This document shows, in pieces, positions 1-11,000 of a DNA stretch of 64,000 nucleotides; within the stretch, counting starts at the first letter, position 1, and the number at the start of each line of letters is the position of its first letter. Origin of the DNA: Pristionchus mayeri (lineage: Eukaryota; Nematoda; Chromadorea; Rhabditida; Neodiplogasteridae); NCBI GenBank assembly GCA_036245805.1, contig BTRK01000005.1, positions 41,589,216-41,653,215 of the forward strand. The letters are read 5' to 3'. Both the position numbers and the translations under genes were made by a program. Below the pieces are notes generated by a model. That model did not search any database, was not told the origin of the DNA, and was given only the letters and a program-made list of their open reading frames with translations.

Positions 1-358
1 TGCCGATTTGAGCGCTATGGGATGATTCTGAAGCGTGTTATGGCTCGTTGCCGTTTTGTCGTCAGTTGGTCAAAGTTCAAAGATCAGACGTCGAATGGAT
101 AGGGCGAGTTATTAGTTATCGATTGACACCTTCCCGAGGGCTGTGGGATGAATCTGAGTGGTGTTATGGCTCGTTGCCGTTTTGTCGTCAACCTCCAAAA
201 GATCAAAGGTCATGTCATCGATAATTAAGGAGAAAATATACTGATGTGAAACAGACCATTCCCGAAGTTCTAGGACAACTCTCCACTGAGTTATGATCCG
301 TTGCCGTTTTGTCGCTTGCCGTTATGTCGTTGCCGTTTTGTCACCCCCCCCCCCCCCC
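1..358. repeat. Right end of a poly-C-terminated repeat element
   Basis: The phrase gttgccgttttgtcg recurs near 45, 170, 300 and 325, and the block ends in a run of about 17 C residues at 342-358. The reverse complement of this end (a G run followed by short units like gacaaaacggcaacg) matches the termini of the foldback at 25119-25637 and the left end at 27898. I read it as the right end of the same kind of element, cut off by the window edge. No coding sequence is seen. Confidence 0.55.
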
Positions 359-679
359 GCGAGGCCATATGTATAACATCCTCCTTATTCCGTCACGAAA
401 TGTTGCGGAATAGGAAGCGTTGCGTTTTACTGTTCTTTTTCCATCACCCATCACTTGCCCAAAATTGAGCCCGTTCACTCTTTAACTCGTGTGACGGTGG
501 ATCCTGATTTAGCGCGAACTAGTCCCGAAAATCTGATTTCCAAAGCTGCAGAAGGCTGACATTTGTGAGTAATATCCGACGGCGCTCATCCGACCCAGTG
601 TAGTGACAACCATCCCTATTTTATTTTTCTCGTAAATTTCGCTTTTTTCGCAAAAAAAATCGCTAGATTCCCATCTATA

Positions 680-1678
680 TTAGGTTGGAACATAAGTTCT
701 GTCCGATTTCGTGAACGACGTTTGAGCTCGCGTAAAATCCTCATCTCAAATCGCATTGAGCTAACTCAGTAGCGTTATTAGGTGGACGACTTGAACATTC
801 CCTACATATGTTCAGATCAAAGAAGCGATTCAAGGTATACGAGAAATTGATGATTGTCATCAAACCAAGTTTCGGATTGTTTTTTCAAAAGTGCTTGGAT
901 CACTATTTTGCAGAAGAGAAAAATCGTGGGTCAACTTCACATATATTATTGAGAAGGCCATGTCTAGTACTTTCTAAGCCTATGTTGAATGGTGGGGTTG
1001 ATCCACCCCTTCCCCGAATTACAGGGGGAACAAAGAGTAAGATGTAGTGATGGAGCTGTTCAATCGATTAGTATTCCTGCCTCGATGATCAAACTGACAG
1101 TTCTTAGAATATGGGCGATATAGTGCAATACTATTGCGTCATTTATACATTAGAAAAGTCTAGCTGAACTGATCTTCATCTTTCTCAAAATTGTGATTTT
1201 TCAAAAACATATTATACTTGCGAAACATGCAAAATTCCGACTTTTGGTGTCCAGGCTAAGATTACTTCTCTACCAAAAGTACCTATCACCCAATTTACCC
1301 AAGCCACAATGTAATAGGGTAGGGTCAGCTTCAGCATGTAATCACAAAATAACGAGCTGATCAACTGTATGTGAGGCAGGAACTGGTAAAATATGTGGAT
1401 TTTAATGTTGAATTTGGGGTATCAATTTTTAAATAAATTTTGGCTTGTGACAGGAGGATCGCACAATTACCTAACTATAATAATGTGCTGAACAGGGCCA
1501 GATCTATACATTTTCACTATGTTTTAATCTCTAAGTCTATTTGAATGCACGGTAGATAAATTGTGTTGATTCACTTATTATGTGAGAACAACCATTTGCA
1601 AATCGGTCGAAAAGGAAGGATGTTGAATGTAAGAAAACCAAAATATTGACATCGGACAGAACTGTTGTTCCAATCTGA
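680..1678. mobile_element. Non-autonomous mariner-type element, 999 bp
   Basis: The left end reads ttaggttggaacataag and the right end is its inverted copy (ttgttccaatctga). TA dinucleotides flank both ends at 678-679 and 1679-1680, as expected for the mariner family. Inside is a 79-codon open frame (808-1047) that shows no mariner catalytic motif, so the element looks non-autonomous or fully decayed. From 1680 to 2229 I see no gene. Confidence 0.75.
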
Positions 1679-2229
1679 TATTCTTGCACGCATAGCACTT
1701 CCCTGTGTTCGGGTCAGCCTGAACTATAGGTGCAAGTAATGTCTCTCGTCAATACATACATTTACTCTCAGTCAGAGATCACTCAATGTGAAGTCAGAGA
1801 TCACTCAATTTGTTTCTCGCGAAGCCATCCTTATCGTGGAAAAGCTTCGTGCACACACCTCTATTGGGGTCAAAAAATTGACTCTCAGAATTATATCAAA
1901 TATAGAATTTATAGTGTATTTTGACGCATTTCCACATTAGAAAGTCAGCATAATTACCCTTCGAGCTAAAAGGAGCAATACTCCATTGTTTTACTCGTTT
2001 TCCAGTCCAGTTCACAGAACCGAAATTTTTTGGAAATCTGTTCTTTTAATTTTCGACGAATTTCTTAGGCAGACCATGATCACTTTTCACGCAAAGAACG
2101 TTTGATTTCCGTCATAATCATGATTCCGTTCTCTGCAAATAGCATCAGCTGCTTTCAGATGCAGCTGTCTTTAAAGCCCACGGCTAATGCCTCTCCCGTA
2201 TTCCATTCGTCTTCCGTTTTCCGTCTGCA

Positions 2230-5200
2230 ATGGTGAATTCTACCGAGTTCGAAACGGATTTCGAGCGACGAATTGTGATCGCGCAACACGTCAGTTGTGA
2301 GTTGACTCAAAATTGTTGTTTTTCTCAGTTCTCACTATCCGCACTCTCCGTACTCTTTTCAAATTAACACTATCATTCACTGCAACAAATTTTCTTTGAA
2401 AAGGCGCGGTTACTCTCGTAATTTCGGCGTGCATCCTTACGCTGATTATCACCGACCGGGACGCGAGAAGCAAGCAATACCGCAAGTATATCTGTTGTTT
2501 GATCGTACGTTTAAATTTTGGGAAAATTTAGCGCACTGTGTTAGTTTCCATTATACTGTGTGACCAATCATTTCTAAAATTATCCGGCGCTGCAAGATTG
2601 TAGTTTTAAAAAGCAGTCGAAACATACAAATATAAAACATACCAGTATGCTCGAGTATTTTCAAGTGAATGAGAAACATATTCTAATGCAGCTACAACAT
2701 TATCCTCCATTGTTTGGAAGCAATTCATTTCTCCTAACGACACAAGCAGGTTTCATCACTTGCATTCGACGCATTCGGTGACCTCTACGCGCCCATCTTC
2801 CAATTCAACAAAGGGATTATGTACTCAGATTCCACTCTAGCCCACTTGTTTAGCGCCTCGGTATTCTATGTGAGTAAATGAACTTTGATCTTAGAACATT
2901 TGTCAGAAGTCATTTTCGAAGATCATTTAAAAGTTTCAGGCAATTTTACTTCTAATTTTTACGGGAGTTCCCGTGTCATATTTCGCATGCGTCTACTTTC
3001 GAAGAAGTGTCGGTTTTTTTAAAATTATTAGGTTGGTGCAAAAGTTTCTCCCTAATTTATTTTTTAAACTTTCTCTAGCCATTTTTGTCTGACTTTAATT
3101 ACCATTTAACATTAGTCGTGGGCTTATAGATAGATTACACACGCAAGAGCAATTCAATTCTGGAAAGCATATAACGGAAATAAATGGTGGAAATGTAAAA
3201 ATCTCAAAATTTTACGATTTTAGGTGTGCTTTACTGGACCCCACAATTTGAATGCGCGCTAACAATTGATTTTGCCCATTTGAAGAGTGATACTATTCAA
3301 GTTGCTCTTCAAGAATATCACAAAATATCCAACTCTCAATAGGCGTTGAACGGTGAGAATTGTCAAAATTGCTGATTTCGTTGTTCAAATTTCGTAATTT
3401 TGTTGTATCATACAGCTAATCACGAGTAGACCTCTCAAGTTTAAGGGTAATACTAAGACTGGGTAGCACTTCATTGTCCACCACAATATGTCTTTCTGAG
3501 CCAATGGATATACATTCGGGACTATGACATTTAATTCTGCAGAAATGAATCTCGCCTTATGTTCTAATCAGGAGCTCATCTGAACTTGGCATGACGGCGC
3601 ACAGATACTGAACTGCATTCTAGAGCATGTCCAGTTATCTCGCTTTACAATAGTGTGTATGTTTAACCCCTATCTCTTTTCCCCATATAGCAATGACCTT
3701 CTAAAAATTCGGTTGGAAAATCAATTTTGCAAAATTTAACGGTTTGCTGTATCGACGTTGCTGATTTTGGAGAACTGGGATACAGCTTGTTATAAAGAGT
3801 GTTCATGTACCCCTTTGTTGCAAAAGACCTTATGAGAATTGATCAACATTGGAGACCAGGGTAAGCAAAAATGTAAATTTCTGAAAAAAGGGAGAAACTT
3901 TTGCACCAACCTGATATTTGATTTAAAAAAGGAAACAGGTCATTTCAGGTCGTACTTACTTCTGACCGTCTATTCGTATTTTCTGGCTGGAAAAGAACCT
4001 GTATCTACATATTTTTGCTAGTTTACGTTGTTGCCGTTATCGCCGCCGAACTATTTTTCTACATGCGCGCAATGGTCGCTTCCGAGGTAAGGGAGCGATT
4101 TATTGGCGTGCTCTCTTGCAGGGAAGATGAGTAATTCAACCATATTATGAACGGAAATAAACATTTCAGGTTGAAATTCGTTTGCTAAAATTGCAGGAAC
4201 TAATGCCACCCGAACTTCACTGGGTGAAATCCAAGACCACTTACGCGTTTCTAATAGCAGATGAAAATGTGGACTATGCGAACTACGGTAAGAGCGATTC
4301 CTTGACACGCTCAATTCGGGCCATGCTCTGCTTATTTGGCATCCAATCTCAACTTGTCGAAATGTGCACGTGTGTAATTGCGTTTCGATTGAGAACTGCT
4401 TCGTATAATTTCTCGAATTATGTAGCTTGTCACATTCTGAATTTATCCAAACCATAATACTTTTCCTCCATTCTCCATTCTCCATTCTCCATTCTCTATT
4501 CTAGCGCTCGTGATGGGCGGTCGTCCCTGAGCCCGCTCTTTTCCGACCTAGTTTGGGGAATCCTCTCCCGTCAGCTTGGGCAACCCGGAGAGTATCGCCT
4601 ACTTGGTACACTTCAAGAGGAGGAGCACGGACGGATTCCCATCGTCTCGAGTGATCTACCGTCAAGAAAGTCCCGCTGTCTGCGTTGCGAGTTCCTAACC
4701 GGCGCAAGTCAGGTGTTCGGCGGCAGGATGATCTACTTCAATGCTCAACGGAGATCCGTCACGATCGTCCCTACAGTTGACCAGAGAAGCCAAAGAAGAT
4801 CCCATTCCTTGACCTAACGACGCTCTGAGACCGAAGATCCCCATTCCCTCCACACCGAAGTCACCCTCCTGCAGGACCATTGTGCCTGACGTCAGGATAA
4901 ATATGATAATACTTTTTAAAGATCAATATGTTTGTTTGCAGTGGCAAATCCGGCCACGTTTCTGCTCATCATAGTGATCGCCGCTATGATACTGCAATTG
5001 GTTTACGAGGTCAGAAAAGGCATGAACAATTCGATCCCGGCGACAAGAAAGTGAGCACTTTGTGATACATGTTTTTTTAATTTTTTTTTAAATTGAACCT
5101 ATTTTAATCTAAAATTGTAGATATCAACGTCTCGCAGTTAGATCACTCATTATACAGGTTATTTTACTGCTGAAAGTGATTGCATTATTGTTATTATGCA

Positions 5201-5285
5201 GGGAGTCGTTCCGAGTCTGACATACATCATTCCCTCCGTGATGAATACCGTTTTTGAGTTGCATCTACACCTGAGTTGCACCTGA
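2230..5285 (+). CDS. Srh/Sri-like serpentine chemoreceptor, paralogue 1, lacks TM7
   Basis: This is a predicted nematode chemosensory GPCR of the plasma membrane. Exons by eye: 2230-2296, 2404-2504, 2750-2869, 2940-3008, 3949-4086, 4197-4287, 4942-5050, 5121-5157 and 5202-5285. They sum to 272 codons in frame. Exon phases match paralogues 2 and 3. Family-like features are DRDARSKQYRKY after TM1-2, an MYSDS loop, and YQRLAVRSLIIQ before TM6. The last exon reads into a stop after VPSLTYIIPS, so TM7 and the tail present in the other copies are missing. The exon 4 donor is GTCGGT instead of GTAAG. A mariner MITE sits in intron 4 and a GC-rich insert in intron 6. Family assignment within the Str superfamily is tentative. 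It may be a pseudogene. Confidence 0.7.
3028..3914. mobile_element. Non-autonomous mariner-type element, 887 bp
   Basis: Terminal inverted repeats read ttaggttggtgcaaaag on the left and cttttgcaccaacctga on the right, with TA at 3026-3027 and 3915-3916. It lies in intron 4 of chemoreceptor paralogue 1, just after a weak splice donor at 3009. No transposase motif is visible inside. Confidence 0.8.
4462..4890. repeat. GC-rich insert in intron 6 of chemoreceptor paralogue 1
   Basis: A heptamer-like tract (ctccatt repeated several times, about 4465-4500) ends in ctattctag, which resembles a splice acceptor. It is followed by about 390 bp much richer in G+C than the surrounding intron. The plus strand is open for about 104 codons from 4501, and the minus strand also has open frames (4501-4707 and 4695-4880). 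I recognise no domain. It could be a captured exon or a retroelement fragment; the sequence does not decide. Confidence 0.4.
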
Positions 5286-5722
5286 GTTGAAAGATGAGAA
5301 ATATGATCGATTAGGTGAGCGTTTCTCGTGTATCGAGATCAATGTAGATACATTTACGTTTTAATTCACTCATGCTGAACATAACGCAAATCATGGATAG
5401 CCTGTTGCCATCGATGACCACCTCGCCAGCACTTATTACTTAGACTATCTCCTTCTATATATGTTCGTTCGATAATTCGAGTATCACTGTTTTACGGATT
5501 TTGTCTTGGCGCTCAAATAGACATGAAGTTACGAAGTAATAAACCCTCGTCCAAATTCATTACACATGCGGAATTGATACAAATTTATGCCAAAGAAATT
5601 CCGAACATCCTCATTTTTCTTATGTTCGTATTTCACTTTTTTATATTCGTATCGAAGAATCGTTCGTAAATATTCCCCAGAGTCATAATGATTTGTTGAG
5701 CTTACATCATTTTCAAAGAGAT
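5286..5722. other. Intergenic, nothing recognised
   Basis: This stretch lies between the truncated end of receptor paralogue 1 and the next foldback. I see no exon matching the missing TM7 exon of the paralogues and no RNA gene. Confidence 0.4.
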
Positions 5723-7393
5723 GATTATCACGGATCTCCTGTAAAAACGTAGGAACGCTGGACACTAGAAATATTTTCTGTCATCGATTTTTACTAAACT
5801 TGGTTTATGGACATCATTGGAGGTTAGAAGAAGGCCTATCCGCCTGGTTTGCTCAAATTTGCACATTATCGATTTTTGTGATCTATCACTAGAAATTGAC
5901 GTTTCTCATTCAATTTTCATCGTACAGCGAACATTTTTTTTCTCATTTTGCTCGAAATCGAGAGATCTACAACTTTCTTAGCGCGAGACAAGCAGGCCGC
6001 TCACGTTTTCATGTTTTCGTTTTCAATCACGTTTTCATAGCGAACATTGCGAAAACTGAATTTCGTGATGAGAATATCGATTTTCTGGCTTCGTATACCT
6101 GAAACGAAATCGTTTTTATTCTTGATATGGAATCTCCATTCAAAATTAGTGGGAGCCTATGTTGACCATTTTTCATATTTCTGTCAGCTCACTATTTACT
6201 ATGGGGGATTACAGACGTTTCCGGACTTGGTTATTTTTTGAAAGTTTTCGTGCTTTGATCGTAATTCGGCTCAACGTGGTTCAATCGAGCACTCAAAAAA
6301 TCAATCGACAGGTCTCAAACAGTTCTAAAACTTCCTCGAAGTGATTCCAATCGCTACAATACTTCGTTTTGAAGTTATTTTAAGAAAACTGCCTTAAACG
6401 GGTAGAATTGAGATATTTCAGCATCACATATCGCATGAAAAGCGTTTCCACACTAGTTTTAATTCCTAACAATGTTTCTGGACATTTATGATCATTTTTC
6501 ATGTTATTTTCGTTCAAATTCATGTGAGGTTCTTCTCCATGCCTATCATATATTACAACATTGATATATGATATTCACAGTTCAATCGTCGTACGGGGGT
6601 TTATCGTGTTTCTCCCCATGGCAATAGCTTGAAACTTGATCATAAATGTCCAGAAATATTATTAAGATTCAAAACTAGTACGGAAACGCTTTTCATGCGA
6701 TATTTGATGCTGAAATATCTTAATTTTACCCGTGTAAGTCAGTTTTCTTAAAATAACTTAAAAACGAAGAATTTTAGCGATTGGAATCACTTAGAGGAAG
6801 TTTGAGAACTTTTTGAGAGCTATCGATTGATTTTTTTTAGTACTCGATTGAATCACGTTGAACCGAATTACGATCAAAACACGAAATCTTTCCAAAAATA
6901 ACCAAGTCCGGAAACGTCTGTAATCCCCCATAGTAAATAGTGAGCTGACAGAAATATGAAAAATGGTCAACATAGACTCCCACTAATTTAGAATGGAGAT
7001 TCCATATCAAGAATAAAAACGATTGCGTTTTAGGTATACGAAGCCAGAAAATCGATATTCTCATCACGAAATTCAGTTTTTATCAATTTTCGCTATGAAG
7101 ACGTGATTAGGCCGCTTGTCTCGCGCTAATAAAATTGTAGATCTCTCGATTTCGAGCAAAATGGGAAAAAAAAGTTCGCTGTTCGACGAAAATTGAATGA
7201 GAAACGTCAATTTCTAATGGTAGATCACAAAAATCGATAATGTGCAAATTTGAGCAAACCAGGCGGATAGGCCTACTTCTAACCTCCAATGATGTCCATA
7301 AACCAAGTTTAGTAAAAATCGATGACATAAAATATTTCCTAGTAGCAAAAGCTGCGAATTTTCCTACACTTTTACAGGAGACCCGTGTTATGG
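5723..7393. repeat. Foldback element (about 1.67 kb palindrome)
   Basis: The arms are inverted copies. For example ggacatcattggaggttag near 5808 returns inverted near 7285, and the outer ends atcacggatctcctgtaaaa and ttttacaggagacccgtgtt mirror each other. The centre is near 6555. Open frames around 5896-6344 and 6791-7067 are mirror images of each other, so they are palindrome artefacts and not genes. The outer termini resemble those of the foldback at 46029-47032. Confidence 0.85.
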
Positions 7394-8068
7394 TTGTTGA
7401 TGTCTCTCTAAAATAAACCTTTTGAGGCGGATATTACCTAAGAACTGATAATTTTAGAACTATCATACTTCTAGCTGACTTCAATGATATTTTCTACTTC
7501 GCAAACCCCTCTCTCTGAATATTGGCTTCCTGACTATCACTTTCCTTTCTTCGTTCATGATATAAATGCATTAGGAGTGTGATGATATATCGTTCAATCA
7601 CGAACAGCGTGCCTCAAACTCAGGACGTGCAAGATAGGATAGATATTAAGGGAACAATATAGTTTCTCCACTCATAGATGAAGGACTAGATGGCGTCCAA
7701 ATAAAATAACCCGATGCTTAAACTATTCCCGATACTTTATTAGAGTATTGTATTTCTTATCAACTCCTTCCATCATATGCACAGTAATCCCGCATACAAT
7801 TTTCGGATTTGTATTGAGAAAAATACTTTCATGGCAAATTGTTATTCTCTTTCCAGTTTCATCACTGATATATTTCTCATTTCCCAGGGTGTCAATATTA
7901 TTACGAAATTATACAGTGTTTTTTTAATAGTCATATTATTTTGTTTGCACGGGACGGATCATCAACTGCTATCGGGAAGTGAAGACAATGATGATATGAC
8001 GACCAATTCGAAGCGAATGTAGATTATGCAAGTTGTAACGTCCTTGAAATACTACTTTGTTCAGCACA
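7394..8068. other. Upstream region of chemoreceptor paralogue 2, nothing recognised
   Basis: AT-rich sequence between the foldback and the start codon at 8069. An 81-codon open frame at 7777-8022 has a hydrophobic segment, but no splice or paralogue support. I see no confident feature. Confidence 0.35.
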
Positions 8069-11000
8069 ATGAATTATGCCGAACCCGACGCAAGTTACGA
8101 GAGGGCTCTTGTGTTCCTGCAGCATTTTTGCGGTAAAACTAATTAGTGATCTTGCATTCTTAGTTTTGATCTTAATTTGATAATTATGTTATTATCAGGC
8201 ACAATACTGCTGCCTTTCAACTGTTCAATTGTCATGTTAATAATACGCGATAAGGATGTGCGGAACAGAAGTTACCGTAAATATATGTGTTTCATGCAGG
8301 TATTTTAAATTACATGACATCGAATAGAACGCTTGTATAGATTTCATGAATGTGTAACAATTCCCAGATATCATCAATGACGTTTGACACCTTCCCCGAT
8401 TTTTATGCACCACTTTCCATGATACACAGAGGACTAATATACTCGGATTCATTGCTGTCGCATTTCATTGGAATATTTAATTTTACAGTGAGTATAAAAG
8501 TCAAATTCATACACTAACACTTTCAGACAATCGAGTTGGTTATTGCTTCTGTTTTCTGCTGCTCCTACCTCGCTTGCATTTACTACAGGAGATGCGTAAG
8601 TGTTCATTGTATGATTTTTTTTTCTGAAATATGTATGTTTGTTTTCTTTTTGATGTATAGTGCATTCCCTACTAAGTATGTAGGACAGGATCTACTGACC
8701 TGAAAACATGCTCTACATGTTATGTTATGTATCATTTGATAAAATCACATTAAGGTCGTTCTGGGACCAATGCGGCGGTTCAACTACACCGGGTGGCGCA
8801 GAATTTTCTTGCTAGTAACTTTGCAATCGTACAGCCTCGTTGGCGTATTTGGAATGATATATTTCGCTGGGAAATCTGTTAGAGCTGGGGAGGTATGCGC
8901 GTAGCCCCCGACAAATATGCGCATGACAATTCAGCAACACCTCCCTTCGGATCTTGAGTGGGTACGGCAAAGATCGACATATGTATTCATGTTCCCCGAC
9001 GAAAATGCGCATTATCTTCATTATGGTAAGCCATTCAAAACATGTAGTCGCTGTTTCTGCTACTGCGAAATTATTTATGGGTAATTCAGTTTTGCCAAAT
9101 AATTGGTTGTTGTTATCACAAAAAGTGATTATGGGAAACTACTTAGATTATCAAGGCCGTAATAGATACCTAATGGCGCACCTTAATATCTGCAGTGTCG
9201 GCTCCAATTGGAAATAGCCTGCTATTAATCATGATTGCAATGCTTGCGGAACTGGTTATCGAAGTCAGAAAAGGCAACCCTTTTCAAGCGAAGCTACCCG
9301 AAGGTCTGTTGTTGTCAATACATATGATGAACATTAATGTGTGAAAATATGAGGCGAATCGCGAGAGAATCGACCATTTGAGGGGGGTTAGCGGCGGTAG
9401 GATTAAAGTTTGTCCAATTCCTCTGTAAATTTGGTTATAAGTACTTCAGATAATGCTCTTTCAAACTGCGTCGTCAGAATTGTGATAACGGTCGTCATCC
9501 TCGAGATTCAGAAGGCCAAACATGGCACTATCACTTTTCGACAATCAAATCGCGCTCTTTTAAACGATCATAAATCCGTTTAAAATAAAGATAGAAGGCC
9601 GTTCTTTTTTACAAAGAAAGCTACCATCATAGGCTACTAATTTTATGTTGACGTCATCATTCCTGGTCTTCATCGTGGTGCGGGGTGGTCGGGTGGACCA
9701 AAAGTGACGAAATTTTGGAAATCGGAAAAACTAACTGGGTTTTCATGCTTAAGTTGTAGTAACTATACATGACTAACTTCTCGCCAAAAATGAAGGAAAT
9801 CGGAGTTGGAACAAAAAATAGGGCTCACTTTTGTGCGGCGACCCCAAAATGGGTGTCGGGCTACCGTACTTCCGTATCTTCAATTGACCTCGTTTGGGCT
9901 CAAAATTGTTCAAAAGCTTCCAAAACAACATTATAAGTCGATTCCCACCATGGTTTCACACTTCCATTGGTCACAAATGACCATCGGACCGAAAATTTGA
10001 AAATCGATATTTTTACCCCCTTCAACTTGTGAAATGGGTCACAATTCACTAAATGGGTTTCAAACAATATATATACCATGAAACAGGTCAAAGAAAAAGG
10101 GCTCCTGAAAAGAGGATATTTCTCCTGAGAAATCCAGGGAAAGGCGCAAAAGCACAGCCCAGGTACAATTAGATATAGAGACTTGGCTTATGGTTAGAAA
10201 TGTAGAGCACGATGAGCTAAACATTTCTTCTGTTGAAAGTGAGTCTCTATCTATTCGTTGAAGCGTGCTACAGACGCTGGAAGCTGGCCAGAAACGGGCT
10301 AGAATCCCCCGAGAGCGCGTACTCTAACCGGCTGCCGCTCTCGCCGTCTGACCTCCCTCCCCCCCTCTCTTTAGCGCTCGATCGCATGCGTCTCCAGTCG
10401 GTTTTGGCCAAATTCTAGGTGCTGTAGCACGCTTCAACGAATAGATAGACTCACTTTCAACAGAAGAAATGTTTAGCTCATCGTACTCTACATTTCTAAC
10501 TATAATACAAGTCTCTATGTCTAATTTACCTGGGCTGTGCGTTTGCGCCTTTCCCTGGATTTATCAGGAGAAATATCCTCTTTTCAGGAGCCCTTTTTCT
10601 TTGAGCTGTTTCGTGGGACGTATATACATTGTTTGAAACTCATTTAGTGCATTGTCACCCATTCCACAAGTTGAAGGGGGTCAAAATATCGATTTTCAAA
10701 TTTTCGGTCCGATGGTAATTTGTGACGAATGAAACTGTGAAACCATGGTGGGAATCAACTTATAATGTTGTTTTGGAAGCTTTTGAACAATTTTGAGCCC
10801 AAACGAGGTCAATTGAAGATACGGAAGTACGGTAGCCCGACACCCATTTTGGGGTCGCCGCACAAAAGTGAGCCCTATTTTTTGTTCCAACTCCGATTTC
10901 CTTCATTTTTGGCGAGAAGTTAGTCATGTATAGTTACTACAACTTAACACGTGTATCACGAGTCACTGGATGAAAAATTATCCTCTCGGGAACATTTTCA

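Noticed and set aside
4051..4485. 144-codon minus-strand frame
   Set aside because: It lies antisense over exon 6 of receptor paralogue 1, whose frame and splice sites are supported by two paralogues.
5896..7067. Paired open frames with the same peptide (MLTIFHISVSSLFTMGDY) on opposite strands
   Set aside because: They are mirror images produced by the foldback arms, and the arms carry different stops and substitutions. There is no splice or start context.
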